From Acidobacteriota bacterium (GTDB taxonomy: Bacteria; Acidobacteriota; Terriglobia; Acidiferrales; UBA7541), in NCBI GenBank assembly GCA_003225295.1, contig QHYZ01000065.1:40289-104288 (forward strand): a DNA stretch of 64,000 bases, written 5' to 3'. Below are positions 36,794 through 45,456 of the stretch, in pieces. The position numbers were made by a program, and so were the translations under genes. The notes under the pieces were generated by a model that saw nothing but the letters and a program-made list of their open reading frames with translations, was not told where the DNA came from and did not search any database. Positions within the stretch are counted from its first letter, which is position 1. Each line of letters begins with the position of its first letter.

Positions 36794-36924
36794 GGCGTGC
36801 TCTCCTAAAGCGGAGCGCACATTATACGCGGCTGGGCTGGAATGAGGCGCGCTTGAGCTTGCGGAGGCCCAGGCCGGGTAGCCCGACCAAGATCCGTACC
36901 CAGAAGAGACATATTAAGGAGAGA

Positions 36925-37107
36925 CGGGATCTGCTGATCGTAACGCACCGGCGGCTCGGCGAACGCGGGATGATGGTCAGTGTGGCGAGCGGGTGGCATG
37001 CTCATCTCGGCATCCTCATGTACCATCCGGAGGGCCGCGAACCGCGTCCTTTCTGGTCGTGGATCGTCAAAATGAAAGCGCAATATGAAAAACGGATCGC
37101 CAGTTAG
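36925..37107 (+). pseudogene. C-terminal fragment of an AHSA1/SRPBCC protein
   Basis: About 58 codons read LLIVTHRRLGERG, then SVASGWHAHLGIL, EGREPRPFW and AQYEKR. This is the final helix region of Activator-of-Hsp90-ATPase-like (START/SRPBCC) proteins, where THRRL, GWHAHL and EGREPxPFW are recurrent. The first 90-100 residues of the domain are missing: the sequence before 36925 is unlike the family and holds the promoter region of the divergent aldo/keto reductase. It is therefore a 5'-truncated remnant. The following DUF899 gene is a frequent neighbour of AHSA1 genes, which suggests an old operon. Confidence 0.72.
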
Positions 37108-37175
37108 TTAGCCGACGAAGAGCGTCCCGCCTCAGAAGGCGGACCCTACGGGTTCGCCGAGGTTGAAGGAGGAGT

Positions 37176-37892
37176 ATGAAAACCGACAGCGTCAAGAACC
37201 ACGCGGTGGTTTCGCACGAGGAATGGCTCGCGGCGCGAACGGCATTCCTCGAGAAGGAAAAGGAGTTCACGCGGCTGCAGGACCAGCTCAACCACGAGCG
37301 ACGCGAGCTGCCGTGGGAAGCCGTTCGAAAAGGGTACGTCTTCGAAGGGCCGCATGGAAAACAAAACCTGGCGGAGCTATTTGACGGTCGAAGCCAGTTG
37401 ATCGTCTATCACTTTATGTTTGAACCGAGTGCACCGGCAGGATGCCCGCACTGCTCGCTGCGGGCCGACGGTTTCAACGGCATCGGCGTGCACTTGGAGC
37501 AGCGCGATGTGATGATGGTCGCCGTGTCTCGTGCGCCCTACAGCAAATTGGCGGCATACCAGCAGCGCATGGGCTGGAATTTCAAGTGGGTTTCATCGAG
37601 CGATACGGATTTCAATTTTGACTACCACGTGTCTTTCACGCCGGAAGAGTTTAGGAACAAAAACGCCTTCTACAACTTCAAGATACAAGATCCAAAAGCT
37701 CCCGAGCGAGAAGGACACAGCGTGTTCTATAAGGATGAGAGCGGCGCCGTTTTTCACTGCTACTCGTGTTACGACCGCGGAAACGACAAGCTGAACATCC
37801 ATTATCACTATCTGGACCTGGTGCCCAAGGGCCGAGATGAGGGTGGCCGCGGACCCTTCTGGGTGCGCCGGCATGATGAATACGGCCGATAA
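37176..37892 (+). CDS. DUF899 thioredoxin-fold protein
   Basis: The 238-residue protein fits DUF899 (AhpC/TSA-like thioredoxin fold). Recognised blocks are VVSHEEWLAARTAFLEKEKEFTR, RRELPWEAVRKGYVFEGP, LIVYHFMFEP, GCPHCSLRADGFNG (a CxxC at about residues 91-94) and FNYDYHVSF-like NFDYHVSFTPEE. The CPHC motif could be redox-active, but the family function is unproven. The start has AAGGAGG 6-7 bases upstream. It follows an AHSA1 remnant with which such genes are often paired. Confidence 0.88.
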   Translation: MKTDSVKNHAVVSHEEWLAARTAFLEKEKEFTRLQDQLNHERRELPWEAVRKGYVFEGPHGKQNLAELFDGRSQLIVYHFMFEPSAPAGCPHCSLRADGFNGIGVHLEQRDVMMVAVSRAPYSKLAAYQQRMGWNFKWVSSSDTDFNFDYHVSFTPEEFRNKNAFYNFKIQDPKAPEREGHSVFYKDESGAVFHCYSCYDRGNDKLNIHYHYLDLVPKGRDEGGRGPFWVRRHDEYGR

Positions 37893-37981
37893 CCGGTACC
37901 CAGGATTTAGCCAGAGTTATAAACAGACACATCAACAGTTTTGGCGTCCCTAAAAAAGAAGTGGGTCAAATTGCGGCCCCG

Positions 37982-38006
37982 AGTCTGCTAGACTGGCGCG
38001 GTTTTG
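37982..38006 (+). promoter_or_regulatory. 25-bp promoter/start cassette, copy 1
   Basis: A 25-base sequence identical to 38708-38732. It contains the extended -10 element TGCTAGACT (37987-37995) inside an inverted repeat (AGTCT / AGACT) and ends with GGCGCGGTTTTG, whose last three bases are the TTG start codon of the methyltransferase gene at 38004. The start codon lies 8 bases after the -10 hexamer, so the mRNA would be leaderless or nearly so. Confidence 0.6.
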
Positions 38007-38648
38007 GGGAGACTGCACCAAGGCGATGCTTCGAGCCGCACGCTGCTCGCACGGCTGGGTCTAGTGTGCGCGTTGAGCGCGATGTTTGTCGCGCGGGTTC
38101 ATGGCAACGCGGCAGATGAGGTCAAGCGGCTGGCGGCTTTGATGGAATGGAAGCCGGGGACGATTGCGGCCGATATTGGCGCCGGAGACGGGAAATACAC
38201 GTTTGCGGCGGTGGAACGCGTGGGCGCATCGGGAAAAGTGTATGCCACGGAGATTGATGGAAAGAAGCTTGAGGAGTTGCAGGGCGAGGTTGCCAAGCGC
38301 AAGCTGGAGAACGTGACCGTGGTGGAGAGCAAAGAAACGGATACCAATCTGCCTAGCGGATGTTGTGACGCGATTTTTCTGAGGCACGTGTACCATCACC
38401 TGACCAAGCCGGTGGAGTTCGATCGAAACCTGGCGCGGTCGTTGAAGCTCGGAGGGCGGCTGGCGATTATCGATTTCGCTCCACGCTCAGGGCTGGAACC
38501 TGTAGGAGGAGTTCCGAGCAACCGGGGCGGGCACGGCATAGCGCAGAAGTTGGTGATCGAGGAGCTGAGTGCAGCGGGGTTCGAGGTCGAGAAAATAGTG
38601 AATGACTGGCCGGATGATAGTTACTGCGTTTTGTTTGTAAAGAGATGA
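38004..38648 (+). CDS. exported SAM-dependent methyltransferase-like protein
   Basis: The 214-residue protein starts at TTG with a hydrophobic signal-like segment (about residues 13-34). Class I methyltransferase motifs follow: IAADIGAGDGKYTFAAVERVGASGKVYATEID (motif I), AIFLRHVYHHLTKP, and LKLGGRLAIIDFAP. A secreted SAM enzyme is odd because SAM is cytoplasmic. The hydrophobic part may be an anchor, or the true start may be internal, but the promoter cassette at 37982-38006 supports the TTG. No Shine-Dalgarno sequence is present. Its substrate is unknown. Confidence 0.78.
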   Translation: MGRLHQGDASSRTLLARLGLVCALSAMFVARVHGNAADEVKRLAALMEWKPGTIAADIGAGDGKYTFAAVERVGASGKVYATEIDGKKLEELQGEVAKRKLENVTVVESKETDTNLPSGCCDAIFLRHVYHHLTKPVEFDRNLARSLKLGGRLAIIDFAPRSGLEPVGGVPSNRGGHGIAQKLVIEELSAAGFEVEKIVNDWPDDSYCVLFVKR

Positions 38649-38707
38649 GCGCGGTGGAAGGCCAGCACGAGCGAAGGGATATGGTTTTGCTTCTGGGTGG
38701 GCGGTCC

Positions 38708-38732
38708 AGTCTGCTAGACTGGCGCGGTTTTG
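38708..38732 (+). promoter_or_regulatory. 25-bp promoter/start cassette, copy 2
   Basis: Identical over 25 bases to 37982-38006, and here the inverted repeat is longer (CCAGTCT / AGACTGG, 38706-38722). The -10 hexamer TAGACT is at 38715-38720 and the last three bases are the TTG start of the next gene. Confidence 0.6.
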
Positions 38733-39665
38733 AGCCACACCACTAGAAGACGATTTCTGGCGCAGGCTGCTGGTTCAGTTGTTTCGGCGGGGGTGACAAC
38801 GGCACTGGCGGTGGATGCCGGACCCAGCATGCGCTTTCCGGCGGCGGCGCGGGAGCGCCTTGCCGTTGCGTCGTATCCGTTCCGCGATTTCATCGCCGGG
38901 CGAGAGGATAAACCCGGCGGCGGGAAGATGGAGTTGAAGGAGTTCGCGGCGCACGTCAGCGCCAAATTCAACATCAAGAAGATCGAGCCGTGGAGCGCGC
39001 ATTTCCGTTCGCTGGACCAGGGCTACCTGGAGGAGCTGCGCGTGGCCGTGGCCCAGGTGGGCGGAGCGATCGTGAACATTGCCGTGGACGGCGAGCACAG
39101 CCCCTATGCGGCGGACGGCTCGGAGCGGGAGCGCGCCATGGCCTTCAGCAAGCAATGGCTCGATGCGGCGACGGCCATCGGTTCACCGAGCGTGCGCACA
39201 AACATTCGGCAGGCCAAGGATTCCAAGCCGAACCTGGAACGAACCGCCGAGAGTCTGAAGCGCGTGGCGGAGTATGGTGCCGCGCGGAATGTAGTGGTGA
39301 ATCTGGAGAACGACAATGCGGTCAGCGAAGATCCCTTCTTCCTAGTCAGCGTCATCGAGAAAGTGAACAGCCCATGGCTGCATGCGCTGCCAGACTTCGC
39401 GAATACGCTGGCAGCCTACGACGAGGACTACGCCTACAAGGGCATCGAAGAAATGTTCGGACACGCGTACAACATCTCTCATGTGAAGGAAACGGAAGTA
39501 GGCGACAGCAAGGACAAAATCGCGCACGTGGATCTTCCCAAAACGTTTGGGATCGCGAAACAGCACGGGTACAAAGGTTACTTTTCGATGGAATGGGACA
39601 GCCCGGGCGACACTTACCAGGGGACGGCCGGGCTGATTGAAAAAACGCTGTTGAATCTCGCCTAA
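38730..39665 (+). CDS. exported sugar phosphate isomerase/epimerase-like TIM barrel
   Basis: The 311-residue protein has a twin-arginine signal (TTRRRFLAQAAGSVVSAG) and a xylose isomerase-like TIM-barrel domain (AP endonuclease family 2). Visible elements are LAVASYPFRDF, VAQVGGAIVNIAVDGEH, VVVNLENDNA, LHALPDFANT and GYFSMEWDSPG, which supply the expected acidic and His metal ligands. Tat export suggests that it is folded around a metal before transport. It probably acts on a sugar in the periplasm. The TTG start lies at the end of the 25-bp cassette, without a Shine-Dalgarno sequence. Confidence 0.82.
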   Translation: MSHTTRRRFLAQAAGSVVSAGVTTALAVDAGPSMRFPAAARERLAVASYPFRDFIAGREDKPGGGKMELKEFAAHVSAKFNIKKIEPWSAHFRSLDQGYLEELRVAVAQVGGAIVNIAVDGEHSPYAADGSERERAMAFSKQWLDAATAIGSPSVRTNIRQAKDSKPNLERTAESLKRVAEYGAARNVVVNLENDNAVSEDPFFLVSVIEKVNSPWLHALPDFANTLAAYDEDYAYKGIEEMFGHAYNISHVKETEVGDSKDKIAHVDLPKTFGIAKQHGYKGYFSMEWDSPGDTYQGTAGLIEKTLLNLA

Positions 39666-39752
39666 GGGTGTCGCCGGTGGCGGGAAAACTCAGAAATCAG
39701 TGTCCGCAAGGTGGTGCCCTCATGCCGGCGCTAGGCAGGGGGATGGCCACGG

Positions 39753-42419
39753 CTATTCGTAGCGCAGGGCCACGATGGGATCGACGCGGGTGGCGCGGCG
39801 CGCGGGGATGAAGCAGGCCATCAGAGCGACCAACGCCAGCAGGGCGGCGACGCCGGCGAACGTAAGCGGGTCCGTGGCGCTTACGCCGAACAGCAGTGTG
39901 GATAAGAGCCGCGAGAAAGCCAGGGCGGCGAGAACACCGACGGCCACGCCCAGGAGCGTGAGCCGCGTTCCCTGACCCAGGACGAGGCGCAAAACATCGC
40001 GGCGCTGGGCGCCGAGGGCGATGCGAATGCCGAGTTCTTGGGTGCGTTGCGTGACGCTGTAGGCGATCAAGCCATACAGGCCAACCGAAGCAAGCACCAC
40101 AGCGACAACGGCAAAGATACCCAGAAGAAGCATGGTGAACCGCGAGCGCGAGAGGGAGTCCGCCACAAGCTGGTCCATGGTGGCGACGCCGGCCATGGGC
40201 AGTTCCGGATCGATGTGCTGAAGTTCGCTGCGCGCCTGAGACACGATTGCTAACGGATCGTTTGACGTGCGCACCAGAATGGTCATTCCTGACATGACCA
40301 GTTCGGGGTGCGGCCAATAGACGGTAGGTTCGGGAGCAGTGTCGAGTCCCATCTGGTGGACGTCGCCAACCACGCCGATGATTTCCGACGGCTGGATCTC
40401 ATTCTCCGCAAGACTCTTCATGTAGATGGCGGCTTTCTGGCCGAGGGGGTTAACCCCGTGGAGATATTTGTCGGCGAAAATCTGATTGATGATGGTGACG
40501 TGCTTTTCTTCCGCCAGCTCTTCGGCGTTGAAGAGACGGCCGGCGCGCAGGGGAATATTCATGGCGGCGAAATAGTCCGGCCCGACAACGCCGACGTTGG
40601 CCACCGGAAGATCGGAGAGCGCGAGCGGCGGCTGGCTGAGAAGATGGACACCGGTGGCCGCGCCCAGCCCGGTGAGCGGAGGAAAGCTCTCCATGCTGGC
40701 GAAGCGGACGCCCGGCACGGTGTTGATTCTGGCGAGAAGCTGCCGGAAGAAAGCCATGCACAATTGGTCGGTACCGTACTTGGAGCGGGGAAGCGCGACC
40801 TTGAAGGTCAGGAGATGGCCGGGATCAAAACCCGGATCGACGCCCACCAAACGGACGAAGCTGCGAATCAGCAAGCCGGAGCCGGTGAGCAGGACGAGGG
40901 CCAGGCCCAACTGTGCTACCACAAAGGCGTGGCGCGCGAAGGCGCGGCGGTTTGCGGAGGAGGAGCCGCGGCCTCCTTCCTTGAGGGTTTCTGAGATTCC
41001 CGCATGTGCCGAGATGTAGGAAGGCAGAAAGCCGAAGAGCAAACCTGCGAGTAGCGTTGCGGCCAAGGCGAAAGCGAGCACCGGCAGATCCATCGTTACC
41101 GCGCGCAGATCGAGGAGATTTCTGGGGCTGGCGGCCAGAAGAGCATTGCTCGCCGAAACGGCGAGCGCCACGCCGATGCCGCCGCCAATCAGCGCGAGAA
41201 GCAGGCTTTCGATCAGCAGCTGGCGCGCGATCCGCCAACGGCTGGCGCCCATGGCGGTGCGAATGGCCATCTCGCGCTCGCGACTCGCGGCGCGCGCCAG
41301 AAGCAGGCTGGAGACATTGGCGCAGGCAATCAGCAAGACGAGGCCAACGGCGCCGAAAAGAACCAGCAGCGCGGGACGCAGATCGCCGGAGATCTGCTGG
41401 CGCAGTGGCACGACGTTGACGCCCCAGTGCCCGTCGAAATCTGGATATTCCTGCTCCAGCCGGGAGGCGATGGCATTCATTTGGGTCTGCGCTTCGGCAG
41501 GGGTGGCACCGGGATGGAGCCGCGCGACCACGGTCATGAAGCGGCCCATCTGCTTGTGATCGTGAAACGACTGCGGAAACACAAAGGGAGACCACATTTC
41601 CGGCTTTGCGCCGGTCAGTGAGCCGTCTTTGATGAACCACTGGAAATTCCGAGGTGCCACACCGACCACAGTCTGGGGGTGGCCATTCAGCAGAATAGAT
41701 TTGCCGACGATGGCAGGATCGCCGGCGAAACGTTCCTTCCAAAGACCGTAGTTGAGAATGACTACGCTAGCGTGACCGGGCTGGCCGTTTTCGGGAGTGA
41801 AGCCAGGGCCGATGAGGGGAGCGACCCCCAGCAGGGAGAAGAAATTCGTGGACACGTCCTGAACGACGACTTCTTGGGGGTCGCCATTTCCGGTGAGGTT
41901 GTCGCGTTCGTCGAAAACAAAAGCCATGCTGGAGAAGACGGTATTGCGGCTTTGCCAATCGAGAAAGTTCGGCGGAGAAACCGTGTTATGCGGATTGGGG
42001 TGCTGAGAATTGCTTTCCCAGACCATGACCAAGTCGTCCGGATGGTGATACGGCAGCGGGTGAAGGAGTACGGCATTGATGACCGAGAAAATCGCGGTGT
42101 TAGCGCCGATGCCGAGGGCCAGAGTGAGGACCGCGACGGCGGTGAAGCCCGGGCTGCGTTTTAGCACGCGCAGTGCATGGTGAAAATCGCGCGAGCATTC
42201 ATCGAGCCAACCGAGGATGTCAACGGCCCGAGTGTCTTCCTTGAGCAGGGCAGTATTCCCAAAGCGCTTTTGCGCTTCGTAGCGCGCTTCCTCGGGCGGC
42301 ATTCCGGCGGCCAGGTTGTCGGCCATGCGCATTTCCAGATGCGAGCGCAGCTCTTCGTCAAGTTGCTTATCCAACCGATCTCGTTCGAGCAGGCCTCGCA
42401 AGCGCGCGATCCAGGACAT
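39753..42419 (-). CDS. ADOP-family (double MacB/FtsX) ABC permease
   Basis: The 888-residue permease begins with the family's prefix domain (residues about 1-75: RLRGLLERDRLDKQLDEELRSHLEM, EEARYEAQKRFGN). Two MacB_PCD-FtsX halves follow. The first starts at FHHALRVLKRSPGFTAVAVLTLALGIGANTAIFS. FtsX blocks lie near 360-470 and 755-880, and the C-terminus is ARRATRVDPIVALRYE. The second half carries ADSLSRSRFTMLLLGIFAVVAVVLASVGLYG, typical of this group. No ATPase is adjacent. The gene follows padR by 23 bases on the same strand and is probably controlled by it through the operator at 42782-42799. Confidence 0.92.
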   Translation of the reverse strand: MSWIARLRGLLERDRLDKQLDEELRSHLEMRMADNLAAGMPPEEARYEAQKRFGNTALLKEDTRAVDILGWLDECSRDFHHALRVLKRSPGFTAVAVLTLALGIGANTAIFSVINAVLLHPLPYHHPDDLVMVWESNSQHPNPHNTVSPPNFLDWQSRNTVFSSMAFVFDERDNLTGNGDPQEVVVQDVSTNFFSLLGVAPLIGPGFTPENGQPGHASVVILNYGLWKERFAGDPAIVGKSILLNGHPQTVVGVAPRNFQWFIKDGSLTGAKPEMWSPFVFPQSFHDHKQMGRFMTVVARLHPGATPAEAQTQMNAIASRLEQEYPDFDGHWGVNVVPLRQQISGDLRPALLVLFGAVGLVLLIACANVSSLLLARAASREREMAIRTAMGASRWRIARQLLIESLLLALIGGGIGVALAVSASNALLAASPRNLLDLRAVTMDLPVLAFALAATLLAGLLFGFLPSYISAHAGISETLKEGGRGSSSANRRAFARHAFVVAQLGLALVLLTGSGLLIRSFVRLVGVDPGFDPGHLLTFKVALPRSKYGTDQLCMAFFRQLLARINTVPGVRFASMESFPPLTGLGAATGVHLLSQPPLALSDLPVANVGVVGPDYFAAMNIPLRAGRLFNAEELAEEKHVTIINQIFADKYLHGVNPLGQKAAIYMKSLAENEIQPSEIIGVVGDVHQMGLDTAPEPTVYWPHPELVMSGMTILVRTSNDPLAIVSQARSELQHIDPELPMAGVATMDQLVADSLSRSRFTMLLLGIFAVVAVVLASVGLYGLIAYSVTQRTQELGIRIALGAQRRDVLRLVLGQGTRLTLLGVAVGVLAALAFSRLLSTLLFGVSATDPLTFAGVAALLALVALMACFIPARRATRVDPIVALRYE

Positions 42420-42442
42420 GATGTACCTACCTTTCTAACCTT

Positions 42443-42775
42443 TCAGGCGAACTGGAGAACCTGGGCGACGGCTTCTGTGAGGCGCTCCCAATTCTTCTCT
42501 TCTTCTCGAAGTTGGTTGCGGCCCTGGGCCGTTAACCGATAGTAGCGGGCGCGCCGATGGTTTTCCGTGCTGCCCCACTCCGCTCGGATCCAGCCGTCCT
42601 GTTCCATGCGGTGGAGCGCGGGATAGAGAGAACCTTCCTCGACGCGCAGGATGTCCTTTGAAACCATCTGGATATGGAGGGTGATGCCATAGCCGTGCTG
42701 CGGGCCGCGAGCCAGGGTCTTGAGGACCAGCAGGGCCAGGGTGCCCTGCAGGAGATCGTTTTTGGGTTTGCCCAT
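42443..42775 (-). CDS. PadR-family transcriptional regulator
   Basis: The 110-residue protein begins [21 protein letters not shown], then [29 protein letters not shown] and [16 protein letters not shown], the classical PadR winged helix with a short C-terminal dimerisation helix. The ATG at 42775 has GGAG within the preceding operator. It is cotranscribed with the downstream ADOP permease and likely autorepressed. Longer in-frame starts up to 43054 would cross the operator and are rejected. Confidence 0.93.
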   Translation of the reverse strand: MGKPKNDLLQGTLALLVLKTLARGPQHGYGITLHIQMVSKDILRVEEGSLYPALHRMEQDGWIRAEWGSTENHRRARYYRLTAQGRNQLREEEKNWERLTEAVAQVLQFA

Positions 42776-42781
42776 GACGCT

Positions 42782-42799
42782 CCTATAGATAGCTATAGG
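42782..42799. promoter_or_regulatory. PadR operator: perfect 7-bp dyad overlapping the Shine-Dalgarno region
   Basis: CCTATAG (42782-42788) and CTATAGG (42793-42799) form a perfect inverted repeat with a 4-base centre ATAG. It lies 6 bases upstream of the minus-strand padR start and includes its GGAG, so binding would block initiation or access to the start. An A/T-rich dyad of this size is typical of PadR sites. Confidence 0.75.
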
Positions 42800-42932
42800 T
42801 AGAGACGGGGCGGGGAGAAAAACGTTTCTGAAATAGCTCCAGGAGAGGAGAGCGGGGCGACGTTTTGATACTTGTTCCGAGAAGTGCGACGAGGGTATGC
42901 TTCCGGGCGAGTCTGGGGGGAGGAGGAAGGCG

Positions 42933-43526
42933 ATGAAATCTCGACTGCGATGGATGGCCCGGGTGGTGTGTGTAACGGCAATGGCGATGATGATGTGGCC
43001 AGGAGTGAGGGCCGCCCGGCAGGCGGCGCCAGCGGCCTCTGCGCCGCCGGACATGACGCCGGTGGCGAATCCGGTGAGCGGGTTCGTGAAGGCGGGAGTG
43101 GCGCGCTACCAGAAAAATATGGTGGCGGCGGCCGAAGCCATGCCGGCCGAGAAATACAGCTTCAAGCCTTCGCCGGAGATGAATTCGTTCGGGCACCTGG
43201 TGATGCACATCGCGCAGTCCAACAATACCTTCTGCGCGAAGATTTCCGGGCAGGCGGCGCCGGACACGAAGATTGCGGAGTCGGATCCCAAGGACAAGCT
43301 GGTGGCGATGATGAAGGATTCGTTTGCGTTTTGCTCGACAGCGCTGGCGAACGTGGACGATTCGAAACTGGGAGAGCAACTCATGCTGTTTGGCAATCGC
43401 CCGATCTCGCGCGGAGGGGCGCTGGTAGCGCTGGGCGGAAGCTGGACCGACCACTATGCGACGGAAGCCATCTATTTGCGGTTGAACGGGATTTTGCCGC
43501 CGACGGCGCAACCGCCGAAACAATAG
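42933..43526 (+). CDS. secreted DinB-like four-helix protein
   Basis: The 197-residue protein has a signal peptide ([24 protein letters not shown]). It fits the DinB/YfiT-like metalloprotein fold: [29 protein letters not shown] gives the first His and [17 protein letters not shown] the last metal-binding His. DinB-like proteins bind divalent metal, and some act as thiol-dependent transferases. The start at 42933 has GGAGGAAGG directly upstream. It is divergent from padR, so it may share the PadR operator region. Confidence 0.82.
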   Translation: MKSRLRWMARVVCVTAMAMMMWPGVRAARQAAPAASAPPDMTPVANPVSGFVKAGVARYQKNMVAAAEAMPAEKYSFKPSPEMNSFGHLVMHIAQSNNTFCAKISGQAAPDTKIAESDPKDKLVAMMKDSFAFCSTALANVDDSKLGEQLMLFGNRPISRGGALVALGGSWTDHYATEAIYLRLNGILPPTAQPPKQ

Positions 43527-43578
43527 GGAGATGGTCGAGCTGGCCGGGACGGGCCGGAGCGCGCGTGGACGACAGAAA

Positions 43579-44475
43579 CTACACTTCCCGGGTGGAGGAG
43601 GTGGCAGCTTCGAGTTCGCGGTGAGCGGAAGCGCCACCTTTTAGTTCGCGGGCGGCGCGACCGTGATGCAGGACCAGATGCAATAGAAACATGACAATGA
43701 GAACGCCGCCGAAGGTCACCACGATGGTGGCGCCGGTTGGCGTGTCGAGCTGGACGCTGAGATACACGCCCAGCGCGGAGACCAGGGTGCCCATGGTCCA
43801 ACCGATGGCCAGGCGCGGACCGATGCGGTCGGCGAAGAGCATGGCGCCGACGCTGGGCACAATCAGATAGCAGAAAACCAGCAGAACACCGGCAATGGCC
43901 ACCGAGGAAGTGACCACAAATCCGAAAGAGGCATAGAAAAGAAAATCCCAGAAGCGCACGTTAAAGCCGAGTTGCTCGGCCTTGTTGTGGTTCATGGAGA
44001 TGAGCAGGAATTTCTTGCGGAATATGAAGTGAAAGAGGCCCACACCGCTGTAGAGCAATGCGGTTTTGATCACCTCGGGCCGGGAGACAGCGAGAATATT
44101 TCCGACCAGCATATCCTTGAGATGCTCGGTCTCCCCGGTGGCTTTGCTCATCAGCAGAATGGCCATAGCAGAAGCAACGGCATAGGCGATGCCGATAAAG
44201 GCTTCCTGGGGGATATGGCCGCGGCGAGTGCGCGCAAAGGCGAAAATGGCAGCGCCGAGAAAGGTGAAGGCCAGACTGATCCAGTAGGAACCGCGGCCGT
44301 GCGGGTCCATCCCCGCGATAATGGCTACGATGGCGCCTAACGCGGCGATCTGTGCGAGAGCGAGGTCCACGAAGATGACGCCCCGCTCGACGACGTGCAC
44401 GCCGAGGTAGGAATGGATGCCGGTCAGAATCAGGCTTGCCAAGAAGGGCAAAATCAGAAACGGAAGAATCTCCAT
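43579..44475 (-). CDS. metal ABC transporter permease (ZnuB/TroC family)
   Basis: The 298-residue membrane protein with about 8 hydrophobic spans matches the ABC-3 family (Zn/Mn uptake): YLGVHVVERGVIFVDLALAQIAALGA, FIGIAYAVASAMAILLMSK, FWDFLFYASFGFVVTSSVAIAGVLLVFCYLIVP and the final helix. It follows the binding-protein gene by 11 bases on the same strand. No gene for the required ATPase is present on either side. The C-terminal tail is longer than usual and ends in a polar stretch (GGASAHRELEAATSS). The metal could be Zn, Mn or Fe. Confidence 0.93.
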   Translation of the reverse strand: MEILPFLILPFLASLILTGIHSYLGVHVVERGVIFVDLALAQIAALGAIVAIIAGMDPHGRGSYWISLAFTFLGAAIFAFARTRRGHIPQEAFIGIAYAVASAMAILLMSKATGETEHLKDMLVGNILAVSRPEVIKTALLYSGVGLFHFIFRKKFLLISMNHNKAEQLGFNVRFWDFLFYASFGFVVTSSVAIAGVLLVFCYLIVPSVGAMLFADRIGPRLAIGWTMGTLVSALGVYLSVQLDTPTGATIVVTFGGVLIVMFLLHLVLHHGRAARELKGGASAHRELEAATSSTREV

Positions 44476-44486
44476 CGAATACTCTC

Positions 44487-45437
44487 CTAGTGCGTCTCGT
44501 CAAGGGCCTTCTTGAGCTTCGCGATATCGTAGTCGAACAACTTGAAGTAGTCGGTGATCTCTTTTTCGCCGCCGACCGAAGGCATCAGGACGACCACCAC
44601 CGCACCGGTATCGCGCGCGATGGAATTGGGCGTCTTCAAGTCAAAGTACGGCTCGACCATGATGACCTTCACAGCGTCGCGCTTCATCTGCCCGATCAAT
44701 TCTACGGTGTGCTGGGGGCTCGGGGGAATGCCGGGACGCGGCTCGACGTAGCCGACGACGTTGAGGCCGAAATGTTCGGCGAAATTCGGCCAAGAACGGT
44801 GATACGTTACGACCTTGCGGCCGGCGTAGGGTTTCATCTGCGCCTGCCATTGCTGGTCGGATTGCTTGAGCCGCTGCTCGAAAGCATCATAGCGCTCGGC
44901 AAAATAGGCGGCATCGTTAGGGCGCATCTCGCTGATTTTGTTCTGGATGCCCTTGGCGATGCGCAAGCCGTTATCCGGGTCCAGCCAGTAGTGCGGGTTC
45001 CCCAGCGGATGAACGTCGCCTTCCGCGCGGGTCACCTGGCCGGTAGGGAGTTCCAGGATTCTTGCAAACCGGGAAGCGTCGAAATAACCCGGCGCACCGA
45101 CTTGAATCCTCGGATTACTGGATTGTGTGATGAGCGGCGGCAGCCAGCCAATCTCGAGTTCAAGCCCGACGACAATGAGCAGCTCGGCCTTGGAGAGCTT
45201 CAGAAGAAAGCTCGGCTTGGGATCGACAAAGTGCGGGTCCTGATAGCCACGAGCGACGGCTTCGACATCCACTTTGTCTCCGCCAATTTCCTGCGCCAGG
45301 GACGCCAAGTCGGTCGTAGCGGTCATGATACGAATCTTGCTGTCCGCGCTGCCCATGAAGGGATCGAGCAGGGCAAATACGAGGGCCACGGACGCGGCGA
45401 TCGTGATGAAACGAGTTTTTGTCAATAAGCGGGGCAT
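44487..45437 (-). CDS. metal-binding periplasmic protein of an ABC transporter (ZnuA/TroA family)
   Basis: The 316-residue cluster A-I binding protein has a signal sequence (about residues 8-30). Likely metal ligands are His69 (YQDPHFV), His149 (GNPHYWLDPDN), His212 (VTYHRSWPNF) and Glu261 (VEPYFD). The His-rich loop that marks many zinc-specific ZnuA proteins is absent. The Glu fits Mn as well as Zn. It is encoded between the outer-membrane barrel and the permease and should feed the latter. The length is normal. Confidence 0.92.
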   Translation of the reverse strand: MPRLLTKTRFITIAASVALVFALLDPFMGSADSKIRIMTATTDLASLAQEIGGDKVDVEAVARGYQDPHFVDPKPSFLLKLSKAELLIVVGLELEIGWLPPLITQSSNPRIQVGAPGYFDASRFARILELPTGQVTRAEGDVHPLGNPHYWLDPDNGLRIAKGIQNKISEMRPNDAAYFAERYDAFEQRLKQSDQQWQAQMKPYAGRKVVTYHRSWPNFAEHFGLNVVGYVEPRPGIPPSPQHTVELIGQMKRDAVKVIMVEPYFDLKTPNSIARDTGAVVVVLMPSVGGEKEITDYFKLFDYDIAKLKKALDETH

Positions 45438-45456
45438 CGAATTCTCCTGGAGCAGC

